From Flavobacterium sp. M31R6 (GTDB lineage Bacteria; Bacteroidota; Bacteroidia; Flavobacteriales; Flavobacteriaceae): a stretch of DNA of 64,000 nucleotides. The stretch is from positions 1,488,001 to 1,552,000 of the forward strand of contig NZ_CP054141.1 in assembly GCF_013284035.1 (NCBI RefSeq), read 5' to 3'. The position numbers were made by a program, and so were the translations under genes. Position 1 is the stretch's first letter. Each line of letters begins with the position of its first letter. The notes under the pieces are model-generated. The model was not told the origin of the DNA and searched no databases. It saw nothing but the letters and a program-made list of their open reading frames with translations. Positions 36,771-45,990 of this stretch are shown in pieces.

Positions 36771-37286
36771 ATGTCAAAAGAAGATAATTTAAATAAAAAC
36801 TGGAAGAAAGACTTTCCAATCCTGAAACAACAGGCGACCAATGTAAGCCGTCGTGATTTTGCCAAATTCCTAACCCTGGTTTCGGGTGGACTGATGGTTG
36901 GCAGCGGACTCGTAGCCGCCAAAGCCTATTTGCTTCCCAAAGAAGAAGTCGAGGGAGAGCATTTTGTATGCAAGAAAGATGAGGTTCCTGTTGGTGGCAC
37001 CCGTGCTTTTGTAATTGAAGGAAGCACCATACCGTATATATTGATTCATCTCGAAAGTGGTGATTTCAAAGCGTATGAGCAAAAATGTACACACTTATCA
37101 TGTTCCGTATTTTACAAACCCGGCACCGGAATTATTCATTGTCCATGTCACGAAGGCTCATTTGATGCCAAGACTGGAGATGTTTTGGGAGGTCCTCCGC
37201 CAAGAGCATTGCCGAGTTTGGAAGTTTTTTTTAAGGAAAATGATATTTATGTCAAAGCATCCCATCACGAAGAACATGCAGTTTAA
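36771..37286 (+). CDS. Tat-targeted Rieske [2Fe-2S] protein
   Basis: A 171-residue Rieske protein. A twin-arginine motif (SRRDFAKFL, residues 26-34) leads into a transmembrane helix (about 35-52), so the domain is placed outside the cytoplasm while anchored. The cluster ligands are C106, H108, C124 and H127, with the disulfide partners C111 and C126. The C-terminus is His-rich (ASHHEEHA). In bc1/b6f complexes and haloarchaeal nitrate reductases a Rieske partner works with a cytochrome b. The gene belongs to the nitrate reductase operon by spacing. Confidence 0.9.
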   Translation: MSKEDNLNKNWKKDFPILKQQATNVSRRDFAKFLTLVSGGLMVGSGLVAAKAYLLPKEEVEGEHFVCKKDEVPVGGTRAFVIEGSTIPYILIHLESGDFKAYEQKCTHLSCSVFYKPGTGIIHCPCHEGSFDAKTGDVLGGPPPRALPSLEVFFKENDIYVKASHHEEHAV

Positions 37287-37371
37287 AAAGTTATCAGTTG
37301 TCTGTTTTTAGTTATCCGTTTATACTAAAAACTAAAAACTGAAAACCAATAATCGTTAACAAAAGAAAACT

Positions 37372-37623
37372 ATGAGTACCTTTAGAACCAGTCAAAATCA
37401 AGCGAATCCCAACAAGCTGAACAACATCCTTTCGACCTTGATATTCATATTGATTTTGAATGTCACCATTCAGATTTGGTTGTTGTATGCCTCGTTGAAC
37501 AACGCTTTAGAAAATAATAAAGAAATTTTAATACCAGCATTTATTGCCTCGTTAATCTTGTTTTTAATAGGCTTTAGCTGGTTGTATTACCTTCCTTCAG
37601 GAAATAAGCCGCAACAAAAATAA
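37372..37623 (+). CDS. Small two-helix membrane protein of the nitrate reductase operon
   Basis: An 83-residue protein with two transmembrane helices, LSTLIFILILNVTIQIWLLY (about residues 21-40) and ILIPAFIASLILFLIGFSWLYYL (about 52-74), and a polar N-terminus. It resembles a small Bacteroidetes DUF6755-like family, but I am not certain of that. It is the last gene of the operon after the Rieske gene, so a role as accessory subunit or assembly factor is inferred. Confidence 0.7.
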   Translation: MSTFRTSQNQANPNKLNNILSTLIFILILNVTIQIWLLYASLNNALENNKEILIPAFIASLILFLIGFSWLYYLPSGNKPQQK

Positions 37624-37690
37624 TGCTATAAAATCTCTTATTCATTACAATCCCTGTTTAACGACTGGGATTTTTTATTAGAGATAATTT

Positions 37691-37853
37691 GGGCGTGACC
37701 CCGCAGAACAAAGGGGCTTATTTATAGTGCCGCTTACTCAGCCCCTTTTTTCCGAGGGGTCGGGCTATCCATGCTACTTCGGTAGCTTATTTCAAATGAA
37801 ATTCACTGAACACAAATGAGAATAAATATATAGTGAAGTAATCCCTCACGCAG
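37691..37853 (+). repeat. Dispersed structured repeat, family A, copy 5
   Basis: It starts GGGCGTGACCCC. AAAGGGGC (37711-37718) pairs with GCCCCTTT (37742-37749) and GACCCC with GGGGTC. The GCTAC-TTCG-GTAGC hairpin follows. About 45 bp of extra sequence interrupts the element before its CCCTCACGC end. The rest of the 389-bp gap to the glycosyltransferase shows no gene. Confidence 0.78.
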
Positions 37854-38012
37854 CTTACAAGATATTTTGGAAAAACGAGAGATAAATCCTTTTCATAACA
37901 AGTTCTTTTATTGTAGTTGAAATCCGTTATATTTATGTCATAATTTATAACAAGTTTGATTACATATTTTTAATCAAATTGATAGTACGACTAGCATAAT
38001 AAATGAACCTCA

Positions 38013-39542
38013 ATGAACAAAAAAACTTTACTATTATTCGGTTTTATCATACTGAAATTTATTTTGCAATATTCATTAATAAGCTCTGACTACGATTTGC
38101 AGCGGGATGAATATTTGCACCTTGACCAAGCCCATCATTTGGCTTGGGGATATCTATCGGTACCACCTTTTACATCTTGGATTTCTTATATAATTTATCT
38201 TCTTGGAAATTCAGTCTTTTGGATCAAGTTTTTCCCTTCCTTATTTGGTGCCTTGACGATTGTTGTAGTATGGAAAGCAATCGAAGAATTAAAAGGTAGT
38301 TTGTTTGCCTTAATTTTGGGTGCAACCTGCGTATTTTTCTCAGCACTTTTAAGACTGAACACTTTATATCAGCCCAATTCTTTTGATGTGTTATGTTGGA
38401 CCACTTTTTATTTTATTTTAATCAAATACATCAATTCCAAAAATTCCAAATGGTTTTTCATCGGGGCAATTGTATTTGCTTTTGGTTTTCTGAATAAATA
38501 CAACATTGGATTTTTGATTATTGGATTGATTCCTGCCATTTTATTGACAGAAGAACGCAAAATCTTTGTCCAGTCCAAATTGTATATTGCATTTGTTTTG
38601 GGCTTGCTCTTAATTATGCCAAATCTTTTATGGCAATACACAAACGGTTTTCCGGTAATTCATCATTTAAAAGAATTAGCGGAAACGCAGTTAGTAAATG
38701 TTGACCGATTGGAATTTTTAAAATCACAAGTGCTCTTTTTTATTGGTTCTTTTTTTGTTATTGTATTTGGCTTATTAGCTTTGTTATTGTACAAACCGTT
38801 TCAAAAATACAAACTGTTCTTTTGGAGTCTCGTTTTTACATTGGCTGTTTTTATGTATTTCAAAGCCAAAGATTATTATGCCATTGGGCTTTATCCAATT
38901 TATATTTCTTTCGGTTCCGTTTATTTGGCTAGCCAATTAAAAGAGGGGTGGAAAAGATATTTGCAACCTGTTTTAATTCTATTGCCAATACTACTTTTTA
39001 TTCCGATGTACAAAGCCTTTTTTCCAAACAAAAGCCCCGAATACGTAGTGGAACATGCCAAAACGTACCAGAAGTATGGTTTGCTTCGATGGGAAGATGG
39101 GAAGGACCATTTGTTGCCACAAGATTTTGCTGATATGCTAGGCTGGAAAGAATTGGCAGTGAAAGTGGATTCGGTTTCGGCAACACTGCCTGATTTGGAG
39201 CACACCTTAATTCTTTGCGATAATTACGGACAGGCTGGAGCAATCAATTATTATTCTAAAAATAAAAAAGTAATCGCACATTCCTTCAATGCTGATTATG
39301 TTAATTGGATTCGCGTAGATAAAAAAATCAAAGATGTTATTTTGGTAAAAGAGGATGATGACGATGACAAAGAAAGAAAAAGAGAAATTCTATTATTTGA
39401 CACGGTTTATTTGGCAGGAAAAAGAATCAACAAGTTTGCCAGAGAGCCCGAAATCTCTATTTATGTTTTGAGGGGTGCAAAAGTAGATGTCAACAAAAGA
39501 ATAAAGGACGAGATGGAACGGAAGAAAAATTATGATGATTAG
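38013..39542 (+). CDS. ArnT-like glycosyltransferase family 39 membrane protein
   Basis: A 509-residue protein with about ten to eleven transmembrane helices and a C-terminal soluble domain. The first periplasmic loop carries the GT39 acidic motif (YDLQRDEYLHLDQAHHLAWGY near residues 27-47, with adjacent Asp-Glu). Such enzymes transfer sugars from polyprenyl-phosphate donors to lipid or protein acceptors on the outer face of the inner membrane. The C-terminal tail is charged (DDDDDKERKRE). The acceptor is unknown, and it is not linked to the nitrate genes functionally. Confidence 0.8.
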   Translation: MNKKTLLLFGFIILKFILQYSLISSDYDLQRDEYLHLDQAHHLAWGYLSVPPFTSWISYIIYLLGNSVFWIKFFPSLFGALTIVVVWKAIEELKGSLFALILGATCVFFSALLRLNTLYQPNSFDVLCWTTFYFILIKYINSKNSKWFFIGAIVFAFGFLNKYNIGFLIIGLIPAILLTEERKIFVQSKLYIAFVLGLLLIMPNLLWQYTNGFPVIHHLKELAETQLVNVDRLEFLKSQVLFFIGSFFVIVFGLLALLLYKPFQKYKLFFWSLVFTLAVFMYFKAKDYYAIGLYPIYISFGSVYLASQLKEGWKRYLQPVLILLPILLFIPMYKAFFPNKSPEYVVEHAKTYQKYGLLRWEDGKDHLLPQDFADMLGWKELAVKVDSVSATLPDLEHTLILCDNYGQAGAINYYSKNKKVIAHSFNADYVNWIRVDKKIKDVILVKEDDDDDKERKREILLFDTVYLAGKRINKFAREPEISIYVLRGAKVDVNKRIKDEMERKKNYDD

Positions 39543-39653
39543 TATGGTAAGATGTGCTGATAGTCTTTTTTGATAAAAAACAAAAAGCAAGATTGTCCAA
39601 ACCAATTGTCTGAAAATGGTTGTATTTATTTGTAACTGATTGATATTTAGGAT

Positions 39654-39689
39654 TAAATTTGACATAATTAACTTTTAAATCATATAGCA
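39654..39689 (+). promoter_or_regulatory. Promoter of the SRPBCC gene
   Basis: A TAnnTTTG box (TAAATTTG, 39654-39661) is preceded by TTG with a 21-bp spacer and lies 28 bp upstream of the ATG at 39690. Confidence 0.5.
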
Positions 39690-40178
39690 ATGGAGACGTC
39701 AGATTTTACAACTGTGCTATTAGTTGATCAAACTCCCGAAGTAGTATTCAAAGCCATCACTAATGTGCGTGGTTGGTGGTCCGAAGAAATTGAAGGTGAT
39801 ACCGAGAAACTTAATGATGAATTTACATACCATTATGAAGATGTTCATTATTGCCAAATCAAATTGATTGAAGTGATTCCAAACAAAAAAGTGGTTTGGT
39901 TCGTGAAGTACAACTATTTTAAGTTTACCAAAGACAGAAGCGAATGGACTGGAACCAAAATGAGTTTTGAAATTTCTGAGAAAGACAACAAAACAGAAAT
40001 ACGTGTTACACATCATGGATTGGTGCCAGAATTTGAATGTTATGAGATTTGCAGTAATGCCTGGACACAATACATTCAGCAAAGTTTAAAGAACCTAATC
40101 ACGACTGGAAAAGGTCAGCCGAATGCTACCGGTAAGCCAACAACGGAAGATGAAAAAAGACTTAGTGAGGCAAAGTAG
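39690..40178 (+). CDS. SRPBCC (START/AHSA1-like) domain protein
   Basis: A 162-residue cytoplasmic protein of the AHSA1-like SRPBCC fold. FTTVLLVDQTPEVVFKAITN starts the first strand and helix, VRGWWSEEIEGDT follows, and TEIRVTHHGLVPEFECYEICSNAWTQYI forms the terminal helix region in the second half. The fold has a hydrophobic ligand pocket; the ligand is unknown. It is a single gene ending before a strong bidirectional terminator. Confidence 0.8.
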   Translation: METSDFTTVLLVDQTPEVVFKAITNVRGWWSEEIEGDTEKLNDEFTYHYEDVHYCQIKLIEVIPNKKVVWFVKYNYFKFTKDRSEWTGTKMSFEISEKDNKTEIRVTHHGLVPEFECYEICSNAWTQYIQQSLKNLITTGKGQPNATGKPTTEDEKRLSEAK

Positions 40179-40269
40179 TTTTCTTTGATCTTTTTTAAAT
40201 TTTGTATCGTCCCAATATTTTGGTATTGGATTATGGAGAAAAAATTCTATTTCATTTTCAAAACAAACC

Positions 40270-40307
40270 AAAAAAGTCTCTCAACTATATTGCTAAGAGA
40301 CTTTTTT
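40270..40307. terminator. Bidirectional terminator between SRPBCC gene and nadB
   Basis: AAAAAAGTCTCT (40270-40281) pairs perfectly with AGAGACTTTTTT (40296-40307) over a 14-nt loop, and is flanked by A and T runs on both sides of the convergent genes. Confidence 0.8.
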
Positions 40308-40326
40308 AAATTTATTTTTAAACGTT

Positions 40327-41868
40327 TTATTGTTTAATATCCTTTGTTTCATACTTTACAAATCCACCACAATTGCCATGACGGTCAATCGATTGCTGAA
40401 CGATAAGGTTTCCAATGTCAATCATATTATTCAGTTCGTATAAATCAGTACAAACAAGATGATTTTGAATTTTTTCATCGATTTCGTTTTGTAAGCTTTT
40501 AAGTGCTTCTTTGGCTTTCAATAAATCAGAGTCAAATCGAACGATTCCCGCATTTTGTCTCATTAAGAGTTGCAATTTTGCTTTGGTTTGGGCGATGTAT
40601 TCGGGAGCGATTTTTATTTTCGATTGAATGGGCCATCTTGGAATGATGCTGGCTGTTTTTGGTTCGATAAAAGGATTTTCGGCTAAGTAATGGTATATTT
40701 TATCCGAATACACCAAAGCTTCTAGCAAGGAGTTTGAAGCCAGTCTATTGGCACCATGTAAACCTGTTCTGGAACATTCGCCGCAAGCGTATAAATTTTC
40801 GATTGATGTTTTTCCATTGATGTCAACCACTATTCCGCCACACAGATAATGCTGTGCTGGAACCACTGGAATCCATTCGGTTTCAAGATCGATACCTACT
40901 TTTTTACAATGTTTGTAAATCATTGGAAAATGGTTTTTGAACCCTTCCATGTCCAAGTGCGTACAATCTAAATAAACGCATTCATCACCCGATTTTTTGA
41001 GTTCCAAATCGATGCTTTGAGAAACAATATCCCTCGAAGCCAAATCACCTCTTGCATCGTAATTGAGCATGAATAATTCCCCTTTCTTGGTTCTCAAACG
41101 AGCACCAAAACCACGAACAGCCTCGGATATCAAAAATTTGGAACCCCCTGTATTGTCAAATAAAGCAGTTGGGTGAAATTGTATAAATTCCATATCCTGG
41201 ATTAGAGCATTGGCACGATACGCCATCGCAATTCCGTCTCCAGTAGCAATAATAGGGTTGGTGGTATGTCCGTATAGATGTCCAATTCCGCCGGTGGCAA
41301 GTAAAGTAAAATCAGATTGATAAGTGATTACCTCGTTTGTCTTTTCGTCAAGGGCATAAGCACCTATGCATCGATTGTTTTGTGTAATTAATTCCAACGC
41401 AAAGTGATGGTCCAGAACGGTAATGTTTTCTTTTTGCATTACTTGTTCCAAAATGGCACGTTGAATTTCATGACCTGTTTGGTCTTTATGGTGCACCACT
41501 CTGTTTTCAGAATGGCCTCCTTCTTTGCCTAAATCAAAAGTACCTTTGGAATTTTTGTCAAATTGAGCACCCCATTCAATAAGTTCTTTTAATCGTTTGG
41601 GGCCTTCAGTAACAACCATTTTAACTACAGTTTCGTCACACAATCCGTCCCCACAAATCAGAGTGTCCTCAATGTGTTTTTGATACGAATCTTCCGTTTT
41701 ATCGGTAACAATTGCGATACCGCCTTGTGCGTATTTGGTGTTAGACTCGTCTGCGTTTGCTTTGGTGATAATGGTGATGGTTCTCTCAGGAAAACGATTG
41801 GCCATTTTTAGGGCAAATGTCAGACCTGCAACACCAGAACCTATAATTAAATAATTGGTTGTAATCAT
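40327..41868 (-). CDS. nadB: L-aspartate oxidase
   Basis: NadB (EC 1.4.3.16) oxidises aspartate to iminoaspartate for NAD synthesis. The 513-residue flavoprotein has the FAD fold IGSGVAGLTFALKMA at residues 7-21, KYAQGGIAIV near 47, the GGIGHLYGHTTNP segment near 190, and HFHPTAL-like MEFIQFHPTALF near 220. GLHGANRLASNSLLEALV lies near 362. It follows nadA with 2 nt between, so the two form one operon. In anaerobic denitrifying conditions fumarate can serve as acceptor, as known for the family. Confidence 0.95.
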   Translation of the reverse strand: MITTNYLIIGSGVAGLTFALKMANRFPERTITIITKANADESNTKYAQGGIAIVTDKTEDSYQKHIEDTLICGDGLCDETVVKMVVTEGPKRLKELIEWGAQFDKNSKGTFDLGKEGGHSENRVVHHKDQTGHEIQRAILEQVMQKENITVLDHHFALELITQNNRCIGAYALDEKTNEVITYQSDFTLLATGGIGHLYGHTTNPIIATGDGIAMAYRANALIQDMEFIQFHPTALFDNTGGSKFLISEAVRGFGARLRTKKGELFMLNYDARGDLASRDIVSQSIDLELKKSGDECVYLDCTHLDMEGFKNHFPMIYKHCKKVGIDLETEWIPVVPAQHYLCGGIVVDINGKTSIENLYACGECSRTGLHGANRLASNSLLEALVYSDKIYHYLAENPFIEPKTASIIPRWPIQSKIKIAPEYIAQTKAKLQLLMRQNAGIVRFDSDLLKAKEALKSLQNEIDEKIQNHLVCTDLYELNNMIDIGNLIVQQSIDRHGNCGGFVKYETKDIKQ

Positions 41869-41870
41869 TA

Positions 41871-42797
41871 TTAAGATAATTCGAGCATGCGTTCGATAGG
41901 GATTAATGCTTTTTCTCTAATGTCATCCGGAACATTAATTTCTGGAGTTTCATTTAGTAAGCAATCGTATACTTTTTGAAGGGTGTTCATTTTCATGTAT
42001 CCACATTCGCTGCAAGCACAGGTATTATCCTCGTTTGAAGGTGCTGGAATCAGTATTTTATTAGGAACCTCCTGTTTCATTTTATGCAAAATACCAGCTT
42101 CAGTTGCTACGATAAATTTGTTGCTTGGATTGGTTTTTACATAATTGATCATCCCTGCGGTAGAACCAATATAGTTGGCTGTTTTTAGGATATGCGTTTC
42201 GGATTCTGGGTGCGCAATGATTTGAGCATCTGGATTTTGTTTGTACAAAGCGATTAATTTATCTAAAGAAAAAGCTTCGTGAACCACGCAAGAACCGTCC
42301 CAAAGTAGCATTTCTCTACCCGTTTGTTCCATTACATATTTTCCTAAATTTTTATCTGGAGCAAAAATAATGGGTTTGTCTTTTGGTATAGATTCTACAA
42401 TTTTTACCGCATTAGAGGAAGTAACCACAATGTCTGTCAATGCTTTTACTTCGGCTGAACAGTTTACATAAGTTATAACTATATGGTCAGGGTGTGCTTC
42501 TGTAAACTCTTTGAATAAAGGGGCAGGGCATGATTCGGCTAGGGAACAACCTGCTTTCAAATCAGGTAAAATTACTTTTTTGCTAGGGTTTAATATTTTG
42601 GCGGTTTCGGCCATAAAGTGAACTCCTGCGAAAAGGATTATATCGGCATCTACTTTCATTGCTTCTTGGGAAAGTCCCAAACTGTCTCCTACATAATCTG
42701 CCACATCTTGAATATCGGATTCTTGATAATAATGCGCTAAGATTACCGCATTTTTTTCTTTTTTCAATGCCAATATACGTTCTTTAAGACTTTTCAT
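41871..42797 (-). CDS. nadA: Quinolinate synthase
   Basis: NadA (EC 2.5.1.72) condenses iminoaspartate with dihydroxyacetone phosphate using a [4Fe-4S] cluster. The 308-residue protein has [21 protein letters not shown] near residue 19, [15 protein letters not shown] near 81-95, and [14 protein letters not shown] near 253-266, which together supply the cluster Cys residues. A TATATTTG -7 box (minus strand, 42846-42853) lies about 50 bp upstream. Confidence 0.95.
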   Translation of the reverse strand: MKSLKERILALKKEKNAVILAHYYQESDIQDVADYVGDSLGLSQEAMKVDADIILFAGVHFMAETAKILNPSKKVILPDLKAGCSLAESCPAPLFKEFTEAHPDHIVITYVNCSAEVKALTDIVVTSSNAVKIVESIPKDKPIIFAPDKNLGKYVMEQTGREMLLWDGSCVVHEAFSLDKLIALYKQNPDAQIIAHPESETHILKTANYIGSTAGMINYVKTNPSNKFIVATEAGILHKMKQEVPNKILIPAPSNEDNTCACSECGYMKMNTLQKVYDCLLNETPEINVPDDIREKALIPIERMLELS

Positions 42798-42845
42798 TTT
42801 TTAAAAACTTTAATGGTGTTTTTTAATTGAAGATTAATTTCTATG

Positions 42846-42853
42846 CAAATATA
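42846..42853 (-). promoter_or_regulatory. -7 box of nadAB
   Basis: TATATTTG on the minus strand matches TAnnTTTG exactly and lies 48 bp upstream of the nadA start codon. No convincing -33 TTG was found. Confidence 0.45.
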
Positions 42854-43055
42854 AGGTAAAACTTTGAAGCTACACGTTTCTATAGGCTTTCTAAAAGATT
42901 CAAAAAAAATGTTTTTGTTAAAAAAATTGCCTTTGTGGTTTTCGCAACCCGCAAATCTATTGCAATATGTTTCATGTGACTATGACATTTATCAGCTTTT
43001 AAGCAAATTTGTATGGTGATATTTGCATAAAGTTTAATAAACCAATTTTATACCT

Positions 43056-44876
43056 ATGATGACCAAAAAACAACTACATACTTTCCATATTCCGGTGATG
43101 GGATTGGCCTATACTATTGATAGTCCGATACGTGTGGCACAATATGGAATTTCATCTGTTGTCTCTATTATAGATGACGATTTGATTGAAAGAATGAATG
43201 CTTTTTATAGCGAAAAATTCAAAATACCTTATCAGGAAATCACAGAAAAGATTCATGATTATCGTGCTGAACGTGTTACTTCTTATTTGAATTTGATGGA
43301 CACTATTGTAAAAGATAAATTTGAAAAATTCAAAATAGAATTAGCTGAAAGTAAACAGGCTTTGGAGAATTATATAGCAATGTTGCCTAATAAATCGGAA
43401 ATTAAAAAAGGACTGCAAGATTTAGTCGACAACGGAATTGCTTTTAAAGATACGATCAAGAATTACCTTGAAGAAAACTTATCTCCTGGAGAAATTGATG
43501 TCAATATTATGACCAAAGTCGATAAAGACAATTTTATTAAAAATGAACAATTGCCGGTAGAATTTAATGATGCGCATGCTTCTCTTCGTGGTTTTGCCAA
43601 TAGTAATTTATCATCTTCAGTAGTGCTTTCGGCAGGAATGAATCCTAGATTATATGCTTATTTTGAAAACTTTCCTGTTTTTTATCCAGATGCCAATAAT
43701 AAATTACAAAAGAAAATTATCCTGAAAGTAAGCGATTTTCGTTCAGCGATGATACAAGGAAATTTCTTGGCCAAAAAAGGGCTTTGGGTTTCAGAATACC
43801 GAATAGAATCAGGACTAAATTGTGGAGGTCACGCCTTTGCAACTGATGGATATTTGCTGGGACCTATTCTTGAAGAATTCAAACAAAAGAAAGAGCAATT
43901 AATACAATCGGCTCACGAGTTGATGGTTAAAGCATTAGAAATAAAAGGATTGCATATTCCTGAAACACCATTAGAATTAAAAATTACTGTACAAGGTGGT
44001 GTAGGAACGGCCGAAGAACATGATTTTTTATTGGAACATTACCAAGTAGATTCTGTTGGCTGGGGCTCCCCATTTTTATTAGTTCCCGAAGCTACTTCTG
44101 TGGACTCTGCAACTAGAAAATTATTAGAAAAAGCCAAAGAAGACGATTTTTATTTGAGTCATATTTCGCCATTGGGAATTCCATTTAATGCAGTGAAAGG
44201 AACAACAAACGAGTTTTTTAAGCAAAAACGTATTGAGGAAGAAAAAGCAGGAAGTTCTTGCCCGAAAAAATTCTTGGCTTTGAGCAAAGAATATGGTCCA
44301 AAAGGGATGTGTCCCGCATCTAAAAAATACCAAGATTTAAAATTAGACGAATTGGATGCTGTAAAAGATTCATTGTCTAAAGAAGCTTTTGATAAAAAGA
44401 AAAACAGTATTACCGAGAAATCGTGTCTTTGTGTAGGTTTGGCCAATGCCTCTTATCTTGAAAACAACATTAAAATAAAAGGGCAGTCCCAAGGAGTTGT
44501 TATTTGTCCAGGTCCCAATTTAGCCTATTTTGAAAAAGAAGTTTCGCTTTTGGATATGGTAAAACACATTTATGGAAATGCTTCCGTACTTGGAAACAAA
44601 GAGCGTCCGAATGTAATTATCAATGAATTGAAAATGTACATGGATTATCTAAAAAATGAAATCAATGAGTTTTCGGAGCAAATCACGGCACCTCAAGCAA
44701 AGAAACTGAAAGCTTTCAAGAGCAATTTGAACGAAGGGATTGAATATTACCAATCATTAATTGCATCCAATAATTGGTTTGAGAAAAGTAAAGAAAAAAT
44801 TGAAAATCAATTGAAACAATATAAAGAGGAACTGATTGATCTTTGTATTCCGGAACAAGTGGCAATAGCAGTTTAA
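43056..44876 (+). CDS. Uncharacterised 606-residue Cys-containing protein
   Basis: I do not recognise this family. It is a soluble protein without signal peptide. Residues about 1-170 are helical, Lys/Glu-rich. The middle contains SGLNCGGHAFATDGYLLGP (C256), TVQGGVGTAEEHDFLLEHY near 315 and VGWGSPFLLVPEATSVD near 338, with the look of a TIM-barrel-like catalytic or cofactor-binding core. Cys residues follow at 402, 419, 457, 459 and 484 (SSCPKK, GMCPAS, KSCLCVG, VICPGP), a set that could hold an Fe-S cluster. The last 80 residues are again helical. It starts MMTKKQ; either Met is possible. It has its own terminator and stands alone between nadAB and a DUF3667 gene. Confidence 0.75.
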   Translation: MMTKKQLHTFHIPVMGLAYTIDSPIRVAQYGISSVVSIIDDDLIERMNAFYSEKFKIPYQEITEKIHDYRAERVTSYLNLMDTIVKDKFEKFKIELAESKQALENYIAMLPNKSEIKKGLQDLVDNGIAFKDTIKNYLEENLSPGEIDVNIMTKVDKDNFIKNEQLPVEFNDAHASLRGFANSNLSSSVVLSAGMNPRLYAYFENFPVFYPDANNKLQKKIILKVSDFRSAMIQGNFLAKKGLWVSEYRIESGLNCGGHAFATDGYLLGPILEEFKQKKEQLIQSAHELMVKALEIKGLHIPETPLELKITVQGGVGTAEEHDFLLEHYQVDSVGWGSPFLLVPEATSVDSATRKLLEKAKEDDFYLSHISPLGIPFNAVKGTTNEFFKQKRIEEEKAGSSCPKKFLALSKEYGPKGMCPASKKYQDLKLDELDAVKDSLSKEAFDKKKNSITEKSCLCVGLANASYLENNIKIKGQSQGVVICPGPNLAYFEKEVSLLDMVKHIYGNASVLGNKERPNVIINELKMYMDYLKNEINEFSEQITAPQAKKLKAFKSNLNEGIEYYQSLIASNNWFEKSKEKIENQLKQYKEELIDLCIPEQVAIAV

Positions 44877-44896
44877 ATAATAATAGTTTCATAATG

Positions 44897-44930
44897 AAAA
44901 AGACTTGATGTAACTCAAGTCTTTTTTTTT
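44897..44930 (+). terminator. Terminator of the 606-residue protein gene
   Basis: AAAAAGACTTGA (44897-44908) pairs with TCAAGTCTTTTT (44915-44926) and is followed by a T run. Confidence 0.8.
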
Positions 44931-44940
44931 GGATTTTAGT

Positions 44941-45684
44941 TTATCCTTTGTTCACAATAAGCAACACAATGACAGCAATCAAAATCACTATAAACCAGAA
45001 GATCAAGTGGGTTAATAGTGTTAAAAAGAATGTTTTTGTTTTTGACAAATGATTAAAAAATTGTTCATTGGTCCAAAAATACAAGACAAAATCAATGAGA
45101 AGAAGTATTCTGGTTACTGTATTGATTGCAGGAGCCCCGCTGTAATAATAAAGTACCGGGATGAATAGTATAGTGACATATAACTTTTGTGCCGCCTTGT
45201 ATGTATTGAGGACAAAATACTCAAAAAAATTATAGCCTTGTTTTCTAAAAGCAATAACAGTGCCGATTGTATGTATGGGTATAAAGGCTAGCGTAATCCA
45301 GGCAAAATGAGCTTGTAGCCATTCTCCAATTTTTACAGCATCAATATGGGAGTCGGGGTCGACAGGGCTACTTGTATTTACGATTAAATCAATGTGAAGC
45401 AAATGAATTAAAGCTAAATAGGCTGTTGCCAATACCATCACTAGAGAAATGGGTTTGAAATGTTTCACCCTTTTTCCCTCTATAAATTCTCGAATCGAGT
45501 GACCTGGCCTAGTGAACAGTTGCTTGGCTGTATAGGCTATTCCATTGTCAAAATGAAGAAGACCTTTTTGAATATCATGCCATAAAAAGTGCAGGTTTAT
45601 AGGATGAGTCTCTGCAGTTTGCCCACAATTGCTGCAATAATGTCCTTTGAAAGTTTGATGGCAGTTTTTACAAGTGATATTCAT
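44941..45684 (-). CDS. DUF3667 domain membrane protein
   Basis: A 247-residue protein. The N-terminus is a four-Cys zinc ribbon (CKNCHQTFKGHYCSNCGQ, residues 5-22). The DUF3667 segment follows (LHFDNGIAYTAKQLFTRPGHSIREFIEGKR, spanning about 38-68) and then about four to five transmembrane helices. The family is common in Bacteroidetes and has no known function. Length is normal. Confidence 0.85.
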   Translation of the reverse strand: MNITCKNCHQTFKGHYCSNCGQTAETHPINLHFLWHDIQKGLLHFDNGIAYTAKQLFTRPGHSIREFIEGKRVKHFKPISLVMVLATAYLALIHLLHIDLIVNTSSPVDPDSHIDAVKIGEWLQAHFAWITLAFIPIHTIGTVIAFRKQGYNFFEYFVLNTYKAAQKLYVTILFIPVLYYYSGAPAINTVTRILLLIDFVLYFWTNEQFFNHLSKTKTFFLTLLTHLIFWFIVILIAVIVLLIVNKG

Positions 45685-45824
45685 TTTCCCTGTTGATTTT
45701 TAGTCTGTATAAAAAAAGCAGAACAGAAATATTTTTAAGTAAATATAGCAGATTAATTAAAAAGGTTAAAATAAAATTAAGGTAAACGATTGTTAATTAA
45801 TATCGCTTAATTCAAAAATAAACA

Positions 45825-45960
45825 GCTAATTAACTTTTGCACCCTATAAATACATAACAAATAAAACACTGTCGTGAAAGGGTTTGCGATATAAGAAATA
45901 TAAGTTGTTGCTGTTTTACATTCTAACTTAAATGAACTTATATTTCTTATATGGTTAAAA
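45825..45960 (+). other. Orphan promoter-like sequence and foldback in a 306-bp gap
   Basis: TTAACTTTTGCACCC near 45830-45843 resembles flavobacterial promoters, but no plus-strand ORF follows. About 45 bp downstream is an inverted repeat with ATATAAGAAATATAAGTT (45889-45906) and AACTTATATTTCTTATAT (45936-45953). The stretch could encode a short RNA or be a remnant. No gene was found in the rest of the gap. Confidence 0.35.
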
Positions 45961-45990
45961 TTAGGTGCTATTTATTTTAGAATATAGCCA

